Source of the DNA: Verrucomicrobiaceae bacterium
GTDB lineage: Bacteria > Verrucomicrobiota > Verrucomicrobiia > Verrucomicrobiales > Verrucomicrobiaceae
Direction: 5' to 3'
Assembly: GCA_015075365.1 (NCBI GenBank)
Contig: JABTUN010000001.1
Span: 1,054,001 to 1,118,000, forward strand
DNA: 64,000 bases
Each line of letters starts with the position of its first letter. The first letter of the stretch is position 1. The notes under the pieces are model-generated. The model was not told where the DNA came from. It saw only the letters and a program-made list of their open reading frames with translations, and ran no database searches. This document shows, piece by piece, positions 8,577 through 16,068 of this stretch. The translations under genes were made by a program, and so were the position numbers.

Positions 8577-11500
8577 TTATGGTCCGGTGTGATAGCGGAG
8601 GCGAACAAACAAACGTCCATCTGGAGCCTCTGGCAGGTCAGCGTAGTAGTAATCATCGTCCGAGGTGCGTCCCTGGGTGATTTCCAGCCACACAACTCCA
8701 CCCGCCAGTGTGAAGGCGTATTCAGGAATGAAGTCCGGCCCCAGCGCTTTCGGCCAGCGCATTTTCCGCACGCCGCCGCCTGGAGGCGGCAAATCGAGGG
8801 CGATCAGGTTGTGATGAATCCCCAGCGCAAAATCCAGCGCATTGAGCGGCGTGCTGACCAGGGGCACGATGCCCGCTGTGAAGTCCGGGATGTAATGCAC
8901 TTGCAGCGCCGGGCGACGGCAGACGATGCCAGCCGGTTCATCCAGCCCCACGACATGCGCACGGGTGATGCCTCCAGTGTCCGCTGGGTTGAAAATGAAG
9001 CCGGGCGTGTCCGGCGGCAGGGTGAAAAGGTAGCGCCCGTCCGCGTCCGTCGTGGTCGGCTGCCCGGTGGCGGAGGACAGACCCAGGTAAGCCGTCAGCC
9101 CCGGCATCGGCACGTCCGTGCCCGGCGTGTAGGCGAAGTCGTGGTTCACATCCACATAGGCGCGGCCGCTGAGTTCCAGCGGCCCCACCGGCAGATCGAG
9201 GTCAATGTCTGGTCCGGGCACTGGATTGAATCCCACCGGTGATCCCGGTGCACCGCCTCCACCCGCAGGCGTGGCATTGCCCGGCCCGCCGCCTGCCGCC
9301 ACAAACACGCCGAACGCGCCCGCCCGGTCCGTCAGCAGATGCAGCACGTTGGAGCCGCCGGTCAGCAGATGCACCACCCAGCCGGGCAGCGCCCGCTCAC
9401 CCGCTGTGAGGGTGCCGCTGCTGTTGGCATCATAGCCAGCCTGCCCGCTGACGAGCACGGTGGGCGTGGCATCACCCGTCACAGTGAAAGAGAGGTCGCG
9501 CTCATCCGCGCCGGGATCGTCAGGCTCCACGGTGCAGGTGCTGGTGGCGGTTTGATTCGCGGCTGGCACGATGAGGCCCGTGATGCTCACCTCCGCGCCC
9601 TGCGACACAGGAGGTATCGTCACCTCCCAGATCAGTCCGGCGCTGACGTGATCGAAGACAAGCGCTGGAACCGCCGCCTCAGGTTGCAGGCTGATGAGAC
9701 GCGCCCCCGGACCGGTTTCAAAACGCACCAGCGTGGGAACCTGCGCGCCCGTCCCGGTGAGCGTGGCCGTGAACTCCACCGGCGTGCCGGCCGCCACCGG
9801 GCCTGTCAGCGGTGCCTCCGGCTCGAAGCCTGACAAAAGCACGCCGCACTGGACCAGCGTGACGTGAATCGTGTCCTCGTTGTTCGCCGAGTTGGCATCA
9901 TCGTAGTCTTCCAGCAGCGCCCTCACATGGATTTCCTTGCCAAAGAGTCCTGCGGCGGCGAGCTGCGCCTCCATCCGTTTGTGTAAGGGAACGCTCAGGA
10001 TCACCTCGCCACCCGCCGGCACGAGCGGCACGGTGAAATAGGAGCTAAATTCCGTCCGCTCCGCAGTGTAGGGGTTTTCGATCTCCGCAAAGCCATCGTC
10101 GTCATCATCATCGGGATAGTCATGGAAATAAACCACCACATCCACATTCGTGGCGGCCTGGGAGGACAGATTCTGCACTTTCAGTGTGGCCGGGGGCACA
10201 GCTTCCCCGCTGTGAACAAATTGCTCATCAGGATCACCGCTGCTCCACAGAAACTCCACCTTCAGCTCCGGCCCCGTGTTAGCGGCCCCGAAGTCCTCGA
10301 AGAACGGTCCGCCAGATGGTACCGTGAAGAAGTACGTTTCCGACGTTCCCACATTCGTCAGCGTGGCGGAGCCGGCGGGCAGATACAGCACGCACTCGCC
10401 GTAGCAGTCCGTCGTGCCGGCAAAAGTCTGCCCCGCGTCAACGATGATGAAAGGCCAGTTTCCCAGGGGAATCTCCCCAGTGTCCTGCACCTCGTTGCCA
10501 TTCACGTCATCATAAAGCGAGCACTTGACCTCCGTCGCCGCGATGCTGCTGCTAAAGGTGACGGGCTGCGTCTTCACCTCCTCAAACGGCGTGCCAGGCG
10601 CGATGACCGTCGTGATCAGGCCGGCCGCCCCCGGCTGGCCCGTGAAATGGATGTTGAGCGGCCAGACCGTGCCTGCGGGCGCGGAGGGGATCGTCACCAC
10701 CCAGAACTGGCCTCCTTCCACATGGATCACGTTGAATCCCGGCGGTTCAAGGCCCGGCGCGTCGCGCTCCACGCCATGCACACGGATCCCGGCGGGCGGC
10801 GTGACATGCAGCACCGTGGTCTTGTTTTCGCCGCTGCTTGTCGCGTTCAAAGGAAGTGTCCACACCTGCCCTGGTAGCAACGGGTCCAGAAGCGGCGGCG
10901 TGGGCGCGTAGGTGGCGTTGATGACGTTCCCGAGCAACGGGTCGCCCACAAAGGATTGTATGGCGACGCTCCCGGTATTGTTCTGAAGGTTGGCATCATC
11001 GAACGACGAGGATGCGATCAAGTCAAACGCACGCTCGACCTGCGCGTCGTAGGTGTCGATCAATCGAAACGTCAGCTCCTTGGTCTCACCCGGGTTGATG
11101 TGCCCAAAGACCTTCGTGAGGCTCTGCTCCGGCGAATCAAGGCTGATGCGCCTTCCCTTGGGATTCAGCGTCACCGGCACATTCTCCGCCAGTTGGCCGC
11201 CATGGTTATGCACCCAGACCTGTACCTTGACCATCCCTTTTCCAACAAACGTGGTCGCGCTCAAGGTCACGCTGATTTCCGCGGGCGGGGCGCTGGTATT
11301 CACCACCTGCACAATCGGCCCAGGCCCGAGGGGATTTTTGCTGTTCGTGGTGGAAAACACACCCGCTCCGGCGAACAATTCATCGAAATCAAGACCCGGG
11401 GCGATTTGGAAAGTCGCCGTGCCGGACAGCACATAGGTGGCGCTGGGATGGCCTTGCAGCGCGGACTGCAGCCCAAATCCGAAGCCGTCTCCCGCCAGCC

Positions 11501-11798
11501 CGTCATCAAACCAGAGATTCCTCACATTCTGCACATGGCCATTCTGCGTGTTCGTCAGCACGATGCCGTTCGAGAGTGTGAAGAACTCGGAGTCCAATGT
11601 GTTGAGCCAGTAGTTGCCGTATCCAGACCAGGCGGAGTCCAATGGCACATTAATACCATTCGTGGCCGGGGTGGAGCCGCTGGCCTCCACCGTGACGGTT
11701 TGTGATCCGGGACTGCCGGTGAGCTTGAATTTCAAAGCTGCCTGCGCGGAACAAGCCGCGGCCAGGAAGACGCAAAAGAGCGCGCGTATAGTCTTCAT
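8577..11798 (-). CDS. Large secreted multidomain protein with SdrD-B/CARDB-like domains
   Basis: The protein has 1073 residues and a signal peptide (MKTIRALFCVFLAAACSAQA). The first 150 residues (GFGFGLQSALQGHPSATY) have no family I can name. From about 180 a series of Ig-like beta domains follows; PPAEISVTLSATTFVGKGMV and similar stretches look like CARDB/DUF11-type domains. Three later segments fit the SdrD B-type pattern of D-x-N-x-x-G-x-x-D-x-G-E: LYDDVNGNEVQDTGEIPLG, GYDANSSGTLTAGERALPG and YVDVNHDFAYTPGTDVPMPG. These loops normally bind calcium. There is no LPXTG, PEP-CTERM or T9SS-type tail. It is probably a stiff extracellular or surface protein; ligand and role are unknown. It appears monocistronic. 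Confidence 0.85.
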   Translation of the reverse strand: MKTIRALFCVFLAAACSAQAALKFKLTGSPGSQTVTVEASGSTPATNGINVPLDSAWSGYGNYWLNTLDSEFFTLSNGIVLTNTQNGHVQNVRNLWFDDGLAGDGFGFGLQSALQGHPSATYVLSGTATFQIAPGLDFDELFAGAGVFSTTNSKNPLGPGPIVQVVNTSAPPAEISVTLSATTFVGKGMVKVQVWVHNHGGQLAENVPVTLNPKGRRISLDSPEQSLTKVFGHINPGETKELTFRLIDTYDAQVERAFDLIASSSFDDANLQNNTGSVAIQSFVGDPLLGNVINATYAPTPPLLDPLLPGQVWTLPLNATSSGENKTTVLHVTPPAGIRVHGVERDAPGLEPPGFNVIHVEGGQFWVVTIPSAPAGTVWPLNIHFTGQPGAAGLITTVIAPGTPFEEVKTQPVTFSSSIAATEVKCSLYDDVNGNEVQDTGEIPLGNWPFIIVDAGQTFAGTTDCYGECVLYLPAGSATLTNVGTSETYFFTVPSGGPFFEDFGAANTGPELKVEFLWSSGDPDEQFVHSGEAVPPATLKVQNLSSQAATNVDVVVYFHDYPDDDDDDGFAEIENPYTAERTEFSSYFTVPLVPAGGEVILSVPLHKRMEAQLAAAGLFGKEIHVRALLEDYDDANSANNEDTIHVTLVQCGVLLSGFEPEAPLTGPVAAGTPVEFTATLTGTGAQVPTLVRFETGPGARLISLQPEAAVPALVFDHVSAGLIWEVTIPPVSQGAEVSITGLIVPAANQTATSTCTVEPDDPGADERDLSFTVTGDATPTVLVSGQAGYDANSSGTLTAGERALPGWVVHLLTGGSNVLHLLTDRAGAFGVFVAAGGGPGNATPAGGGGAPGSPVGFNPVPGPDIDLDLPVGPLELSGRAYVDVNHDFAYTPGTDVPMPGLTAYLGLSSATGQPTTTDADGRYLFTLPPDTPGFIFNPADTGGITRAHVVGLDEPAGIVCRRPALQVHYIPDFTAGIVPLVSTPLNALDFALGIHHNLIALDLPPPGGGVRKMRWPKALGPDFIPEYAFTLAGGVVWLEITQGRTSDDDYYYADLPEAPDGRLFVRLRYHTGP

Positions 11799-11939
11799 GA
11801 GCTGGATGAGTGATGCGATTCAAGTCACTGAACCATCGGGACTGGCCAGAACGGACTTGCGGACGCTAACAGCATTCGAGTCCGGGGCCACTCCTTTTTC
11901 CCCCATCATGGCTCTCACCCCGCGTCCTCAAAGCGCTTC

Positions 11940-12029
11940 ATGACCAAACCTCCTGACCGACAGTTCGACGCGGCCATCATCGGCGGAGGGTTTGCGGGCG
12001 TGTATCGCGCTCGGGAGTTGCTCGCCCGC
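11940..12029 (+). pseudogene. N-terminal stub of an FAD-dependent oxidoreductase
   Basis: An ATG-initiated frame encodes MTKPPDRQFDAAIIGGGFAG and then VYRARELLAR, which is the beta-alpha-beta dinucleotide-binding start (GGGFAG) of an FAD oxidoreductase such as a type II NADH dehydrogenase-like protein. After 30 codons the sequence runs straight into a palindromic repeat and homology stops. The rest of the gene is not found downstream, where the strand is antisense to the YndJ-like gene. This is best read as a gene truncated by repeat insertion or repeat-mediated deletion. Confidence 0.6.
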
Positions 12030-12104
12030 AAAGTGGAACAGGTTTTTAACCTGTTCATTCCAGCGCAACGCCAACCCCGACAGGTTACAAACCTGTCCCA
12101 CTTT
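12030..12104. repeat. 75-bp palindromic element (MITE/REP-like)
   Basis: The arms AAAGTGGAACAGGTTTTTAA (start 12030) and its near-complement ending CAAACCTGTCCCACTTT (end 12104) form an imperfect inverted repeat of about 26 bases. Each arm contains a smaller ACAGGTT/AACCTGT palindrome, and the arms flank a roughly 23-base centre. It lies exactly between an FAD-oxidoreductase stub and the end of the YndJ-like gene, and it supplies that gene's stop codon. No transposase is nearby, so it would be non-autonomous. Confidence 0.75.
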
Positions 12105-13125
12105 CTCTCCGAGCCCCTCGCCAAGCCAAAAGCCCGCACAGTCCAAATCCGAACGCATTGAGCGTCCCATGGATCATCCACATCTGCGGCATCGTCAGCG
12201 CCCAATTCGGCACCACATGCCGCAAACCAAACCCCATCGCCAAAACCATCGCGGAAAGCAGAGAAACGCCTGAAACCACAAAACAAACGCGCACCCAGCC
12301 TGTGTGCGTCTTTTCAAAACCCCGCCGAATCTGCGAAACCGCCACGCCAAGCGCCCCCAGCACCAAAACCGCCACCCCAAACGGCTCCATGAACCTCAAC
12401 ACGCCAAAGTGTGTGCAAGTGATCCCCGCCGCCACCAACGGCACCCCGGCCAAAATCGCCACACACGAAAACCGCGTCCAGCATCCCGGCGACGCCTTCG
12501 CATTCAGCCCCGCCATCAACGGCAACGTAAAGCCCGCATGATGAAAATGCGCCGCCGTGAGCAGCACGATGAGCGGATCAAAGTTCCAAGGTGTCCAGTT
12601 AGCGCGATGTGCGAGCAGCCAACCCGCTCCAACTGCTGGGAAGAGGCCGCTAAAATCGATGGTTGTGTCAGGTAAGGTGAAAACCCGATACAAGCGCCAC
12701 TTTGTCAAAACCAAGAGTCCCCGACGTAGTTGTAGGAAGAACCAAGGGCAGATCAAAACCGCGCTTACCCACAAGTGCTTTTGCATGAGAGGACGTTGTA
12801 TCATCCAGCTCAGGAAGAGCATGGCCACCGCTAAAGATTCAACGGGAATACATCTCTCGTTGGTGTCTTCCAGACCATATTTCCACGCGAGAGGCATAAG
12901 TAACGCTGGAGAAACTAACAGGAGCCAAAAAACATATCCACTGCCTCTTCCATCAGGCCAAAGATCCGTTACATCGTGGTAGTAAATCCCGAGTTCGAAG
13001 CAGCTGAAGTGTTCATCATTACCGCACCTCCATCCCGTGTTCATAAAGGTTTTGGCCAGGATGGTCAAGGCTAGCACTATTAAAGCGCTTCCCAGAGTAA
13101 AGTGCTGTCGCGGCTTCCAATTCAT
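12085..13125 (-). CDS. yndJ: YndJ-like integral membrane protein, C terminus altered by repeat
   Basis: The 346-residue protein is almost entirely hydrophobic, with about nine or ten membrane helices. It resembles the Bacillus YndJ family, including the typical HFHHAGFTLPLMAGL segment with its histidines. The function is unknown; a transporter or membrane sensor has been suggested for the family. The last codons (ESGTGL-stop) are read from the palindromic element at 12030-12104, so the native C terminus has probably been replaced. Its start overlaps the stop of the DUF1990 gene by four bases (ATGA), so the two are translationally coupled. The family assignment rests on the histidine segment and the neighbour. 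Confidence 0.7.
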   Translation of the reverse strand: MNWKPRQHFTLGSALIVLALTILAKTFMNTGWRCGNDEHFSCFELGIYYHDVTDLWPDGRGSGYVFWLLLVSPALLMPLAWKYGLEDTNERCIPVESLAVAMLFLSWMIQRPLMQKHLWVSAVLICPWFFLQLRRGLLVLTKWRLYRVFTLPDTTIDFSGLFPAVGAGWLLAHRANWTPWNFDPLIVLLTAAHFHHAGFTLPLMAGLNAKASPGCWTRFSCVAILAGVPLVAAGITCTHFGVLRFMEPFGVAVLVLGALGVAVSQIRRGFEKTHTGWVRVCFVVSGVSLLSAMVLAMGFGLRHVVPNWALTMPQMWMIHGTLNAFGFGLCGLLAWRGARRESGTGL

Positions 13126-13784
13126 TGGGAAATGTTATTCATCCTCCTCTGCGAGTCTCTCACAAACCGGCACTGCCACCACCTCGCCAGCGGAAAGCCG
13201 AGCCAAGCCATCCAGTGCCGCGGATGCGAAAACGCCCGGATCACATACCACACGCTGCCATCCGGCCGCTTTTCGACGGCGAACATTTCCTCGCCGCACT
13301 CCGCGTGCTCCGGCAGCGTGCCATAGACGAAGCCATGCGTCGTCGCCGAATCACAGCGACGCAGAATGCGGCACGGATTCACCCACCACAGGCCGCCGAT
13401 GCGCACCATCATCGCCACGATGTCTCCAGGCTGCTGCCGGCTTCTTACTGGCTCGATTTCACCGCAGAGGGGCAGAGAGGCAGGGGACGCTGAGTTTGGA
13501 ATCGGCTCCCATCTCTGCGCCCTTTGCTCCTCTGCCCCTCTGCGGCAAACAGAGCTTTCTTTAGTGTCCAACCGCACCACCTCCGCCCACTCTGGAAACA
13601 TCCGCCACGCATCCAGCGCCTCGCAGGCCTTCCGCCACACCTCCTCACCCTCCCCCAGCCTCACCGCATGCTCATCCGCGATGAACCCATCCAGAAGAGG
13701 TGGCGAGTAACTCAATGGAGCATTCCTCCACGACTCCAACACTCCATGCAGTCTCTCGGGCGTTGGCTTTCGCAGGCTGGGCAT
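13122..13784 (-). CDS. DUF1990-family protein with in-frame repeat insertion
   Basis: From MPSLRKPTPERLHGVLESW the frame gives a 220-residue DUF1990 protein. Recognisable blocks are GEGEEVWRKACEALDAWRMF and PEWAEVVRL near the middle and, after an odd stretch, GDIVAMMVRIGGLWWVNPCR, FVYGTLPEHAECGEEMF and SVWYVIRAFSHPRHWMAWLG. Between these blocks, residues encoded by 13462-13545 (VCRRGAEEQRAQRWEPIP and following) match nothing in the family and come from a palindromic repeat that keeps the frame. Family members are about 160-190 residues long, so the excess fits the insertion. DUF1990 proteins have a lipocalin/START-like predicted fold and unknown function. It is coupled to the YndJ-like gene. 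Whether it is still functional is uncertain. Confidence 0.75.
   Translation of the reverse strand: MPSLRKPTPERLHGVLESWRNAPLSYSPPLLDGFIADEHAVRLGEGEEVWRKACEALDAWRMFPEWAEVVRLDTKESSVCRRGAEEQRAQRWEPIPNSASPASLPLCGEIEPVRSRQQPGDIVAMMVRIGGLWWVNPCRILRRCDSATTHGFVYGTLPEHAECGEEMFAVEKRPDGSVWYVIRAFSHPRHWMAWLGFPLARWWQCRFVRDSQRRMNNISQ
13462..13545. repeat. 84-bp palindromic element inside the DUF1990 gene
   Basis: CCGCAGAGGGGCAGAG (13462-13477) and its exact complement CTCTGCCCCTCTGCGG (13530-13545) bound an 84-base element. The length is a multiple of three and no stop arises on the minus strand, so the host gene stays open. Repeats of this CTCTGC..CTCTGCGG type are, to my knowledge, frequent between genes in Verrucomicrobiota; lying inside a coding region is unusual. 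Confidence 0.85.
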
Positions 13785-13799
13785 GACGGAGTATGGAGA

Positions 13800-14384
13800 G
13801 CCGGCGGTTCGTCGGCAAAAAGAACTTGGCGGGCCGGCCTCGTGGCCGCTTATGGCGGCAGCTCCCCGGTGCTGCTGGAGGCCCTTCCCAATGGCCGGGA
13901 TATTTTCAACTCCTGCCGCGATGATGAGGTGGAGCTCCATCTCCGGACACTGCACACCGTCGTCACCGCCCGCGCGGCGGATCTGGCCCCCGCCATTGTG
14001 ACGCTGTCCACGACGCTGCAAAGCGACTGGGCGGCCATTCATACGGCCAGTGAGAGCGCCACCGGCGCCAAACCGGCCACGGTGCAGGACAAGCGCCTGG
14101 CGCGTGAGAACCTGCAGCTCATGCTGTTCCTCAATCTGCTGAAACTGGCCGAAATGTTCCCCCGCCAGCCGGAAAAGCTGTCCCTCGACATGCAGCAGCA
14201 CCTCCTGGAAGCCCCCGGCGAAGACGAGGACGACGAAACGCCCCCGCCCCGCCACCTCCCGCGCCGTAAATCCGCCATCCATGAAATCTGTGGACGAATC
14301 CGATTCGCCCACCATGAAGTGTGGACAAGCAACGTTCGCCTAACTCATGAGCGCCACCCAAGAACATTGGCAGCTAGGGCATAG
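13800..14384 (+). pseudogene. C-terminal fragment of an unrecognised protein
   Basis: A plus-strand frame becomes protein-like from about 13833: GLVAAYGGSSPVLLEALPNG, then a helical, acidic region (DKRLARENLQLMLFLNLLKL) and a tail EDEDDE. Upstream codons in frame are antisense to the DUF1990 gene and lack plausible sequence or a start with ribosome-binding site. I read it as the 3' part of a gene whose 5' part has been lost. It then overlaps the start of the next ORF. I do not recognise the family. An intact short gene starting at an alternative codon cannot be excluded. Confidence 0.4.
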
Positions 14385-14784
14385 CCCAGTCATGGAAGGT
14401 CTATTCTATCCCGACGACTCGTTTCGCTCAGTGAGTCTTGGGCGAGAGCCGAGCTTCTTGAGCATTGGCGAGCGCCAGTCGTTGCCTCCAGACGTGCCTT
14501 TCGTTGATCTTGGTTCTTACGAGTCCGGGCGTTTCGAGTGTCCGCATGGCGTTGTTCGGTGGGGTGGGGGCCCTTGGGAGGGCGAGGGGTGGATCGCTTT
14601 GGAGGATTCGTCTGGTGCCCTTGCCTGGCTCCTTCATCTTGAGGACTCCGAGCCATTCACTCAGGCCAGATTCGAGAGTGACCTTATCGAAGCTGTCGCT
14701 TACGAGTATCCGCAAATGACGGTGTTTCAGATACCCGTTTTGGCACCTCATGAGACCACATCCACATCCGAGTCAGATACATGA
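14347..14784 (+). CDS. Hypothetical protein, possible cassette gene
   Basis: This 145-residue acidic cytoplasmic protein (MSATQEHWQLGHSPVMEGLF at the start) has no signal peptide or membrane helix and matches no family I know. Features include PDVPFVDLGSYESGRFECP, WEGEGWIALEDSSGALAWLL and many Trp/Glu/Asp residues, reminiscent of small immunity or SMI1-like proteins, but that is only an impression. It lies in the mobile-DNA patch, three bases after a GCCTAAC sequence and 12 bases before a possible attC site, as a gene cassette ORF would. The opposite strand is also open here, but its translation is arginine-rich and not protein-like. Confidence 0.6.
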   Translation: MSATQEHWQLGHSPVMEGLFYPDDSFRSVSLGREPSFLSIGERQSLPPDVPFVDLGSYESGRFECPHGVVRWGGGPWEGEGWIALEDSSGALAWLLHLEDSEPFTQARFESDLIEAVAYEYPQMTVFQIPVLAPHETTSTSESDT

Positions 14785-14796
14785 GCAGCCACCGAG

Positions 14797-14858
14797 AACC
14801 AACGAAGGCGAACAAGCCGCGGCTGGACAACCGCTGGGGCTGCGCTTAGGCGTTGGGC
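14797..14858 (+). other. Possible integron attC (59-be) recombination site
   Basis: Twelve bases after the stop of the preceding ORF begins a 62-base stretch with an attC-like plan. It has a degenerate left core AACCAAC (14797-14803), an inner arm ACAAGCCGC (14812-14820) facing GCTGCGCTTAG (14839-14849), and a right core GTTGGGC (14852-14858) that fits the G/TTRRRY consensus. The next ORF starts six bases after the core. The left core fits poorly and no integrase gene is in the window, so this is a candidate only. Confidence 0.4.
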
Positions 14859-14864
14859 TTTGAA

Positions 14865-15134
14865 ATGAGCTTCCAAACTCACGAACGAGAGGCGAGGGAT
14901 TCTTCCAAGTCTAGGCATCTTCGGTGCAGCCATCTCAGGTCCTGCGCCTTAAAGCTCGCCCAGTTCCGAATGACATCTCGGTCTTCGATTATCGAGGAAG
15001 TTGAAGAGACGACGAAAGTTGATCTGCTCAAGAACGATCTGTCCGATGACCAGATCACTACGGCCTTGGATTTCATCTTGCGGACTCGGAAAGCCGAGGT
15101 GCGGGAGAGCGACCTTCCAGAAATCCGAACCTAA
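14865..15134 (+). CDS. Small hypothetical protein, possible second cassette gene
   Basis: The ATG at 14865, six bases after the GTTGGGC core, opens an 89-codon frame (MSFQTHEREARDSSKSRHLR at the start). The first half is basic. The second half, from an internal ATG at 14970, is a more convincing acidic helical protein (MTSRSSIIEEVEETTKVDLL, then DDQITTALDFILRTRKAEV), so the real product may be only 54 residues. The stop codon overlaps the 3' end of a group II intron fragment, so the native C terminus may have been changed by that insertion. No family was recognised. Confidence 0.4.
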   Translation: MSFQTHEREARDSSKSRHLRCSHLRSCALKLAQFRMTSRSSIIEEVEETTKVDLLKNDLSDDQITTALDFILRTRKAEVRESDLPEIRT

Positions 15135-15210
15135 TCGGGTGGGAGGTGACAGGATTGCGCTCGTCACCCCTCTCGCACCATCCGGCATGCGGCTCCGCAC
15201 CGGGCGGTTC
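15133..15210 (-). mobile_element. Remnant of a group II intron (3' end, domains V-VI)
   Basis: Read on the minus strand, GAACCGCCCGGTGCGGAGCC starts a hairpin (GCGGAGCCGC) and continues through GCATGCCGGATGGTGCGAGA to CACCTCCCACCCGATT, the pattern that follows the maturase gene in many bacterial group II introns. The minus-strand peptide RNRP/NRPVRSRMPDGA-type reading just upstream is also familiar from intron ends. There is no reverse transcriptase or maturase ORF, so only the last roughly 80 bases survive. A CCGCC near the start of domain V would suit class C introns, which favour terminators and attC sites; this is inference. Confidence 0.55.
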
Positions 15211-15266
15211 CAATCAGACTCCACTGCACGTCGTCACCTTTTGTGACTTCAAGCCGTGGGAGTCAT

Positions 15267-15298
15267 GGAGTGCTGGAGGATTGGAAATCCAACACTCC
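15267..15298. repeat. Palindromic hairpin repeat
   Basis: GGAGTGCTGGA and TCCAACACTCC pair with one mismatch around a ten-base loop. The 3' arm (ACTCCAACACTCCATG) has a close copy at 13735-13750 in the DUF1990 gene, so it belongs to a dispersed family. It lies 75 bases from the 3' end of the response-regulator gene (which ends at 15373) and could end its transcript, though there is no T tract. The rest of 15211-15372 shows no gene. Confidence 0.5.
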
Positions 15299-15372
15299 CT
15301 TGCTCCACCGCTCCATGCGCGGAATCCCAAATCCTGATGACGCCGGGCATGACGGCCAGGCTTCAGCGCTGC

Positions 15373-16068
15373 TCACTCATACCGGTAGCCGGCGCCGTGG
15401 ACGGTGCGGATGATGCGGGGCTGGGAGGGGTCTTTTTCGATGCGCTTGCGGAGCTGGGAGATGTGCTGGTCGAGGGCGCGGCTCTCCGGGAAGTAATCGA
15501 CGCCCCAGACCTCGTCGGCGAGGGTGTTGCGGTCCACGACCTTGCCGCGGCGCTCGAAGAGGAGGCGGAGGACCTTCACATCCCGCGGGGAGAGCTGGAT
15601 GTCCGTCTGGCCGCGGTAGCCGCGCAGCTCGGCGGGGACGATGCGGAGGTCGTCCATGATGAACTCCTCGTCCCCGCGGGTGGCGCCGGCGCTGGTGGCG
15701 CGGGTGGCGGTGCGGCGGAGGATGGCGCGGATGCGGGCGATGATCTCCTTCACGCCGAAGGGCTTGGTCATGTAGTCGTCCGCGCCGAGCTCGAGGCCGA
15801 GGACGGCATCGATCTCCTCCGCCTTGGCGGTGAGGAAGAGGATGGGGACCTTTTCGTCCTGCTTGCGGATCTGCTTGCACACCTCGTAGCCGTTGAGGCC
15901 GGGCATCATGACATCGAGGCAGACGAAGTCGGGGTTCTCGACCCGGAAGAAGTCGATGGCCTGGAGGCCGTCGGCGGCGGGGACGACGTGGAAGCCTTCC
16001 ATGGTGAGGACCTCGCGCAGGGCATCGCGCGTGTGCTCGTCGTCTTCGGCAATGAGGATCTTGGTCAT
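15373..16068 (-). CDS. OmpR/PhoB-family response regulator
   Basis: This 231-residue cytoplasmic transcription regulator has a receiver domain (residues 1-118) with acidic pocket AEDDEH, phospho-acceptor Asp52 in CLDVMMPGLNGYEV, Thr80 and Lys102 (MTKPFGVKEI). A winged-helix DNA-binding domain follows (about 135-231), with the signature SRALDQHISQLRKRIEKDP and RTVHGAGYRYE. The linker contains a short Ala/Thr-rich insert. It overlaps the sensor-kinase gene start region by four bases (its ATG at 16068 lies inside the kinase gene's last codons), so the pair is translationally coupled. The target genes and signal are not apparent. Confidence 0.95.
   Translation of the reverse strand: MTKILIAEDDEHTRDALREVLTMEGFHVVPAADGLQAIDFFRVENPDFVCLDVMMPGLNGYEVCKQIRKQDEKVPILFLTAKAEEIDAVLGLELGADDYMTKPFGVKEIIARIRAILRRTATRATSAGATRGDEEFIMDDLRIVPAELRGYRGQTDIQLSPRDVKVLRLLFERRGKVVDRNTLADEVWGVDYFPESRALDQHISQLRKRIEKDPSQPRIIRTVHGAGYRYE

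Noticed and set aside
14390..14751. Minus-strand ORFs opposite the possible cassette gene
   Set aside because: Two overlapping minus-strand frames exist, but they are Arg/Pro-rich without fold-like patterning; the plus ORF is better balanced and fits the cassette layout.
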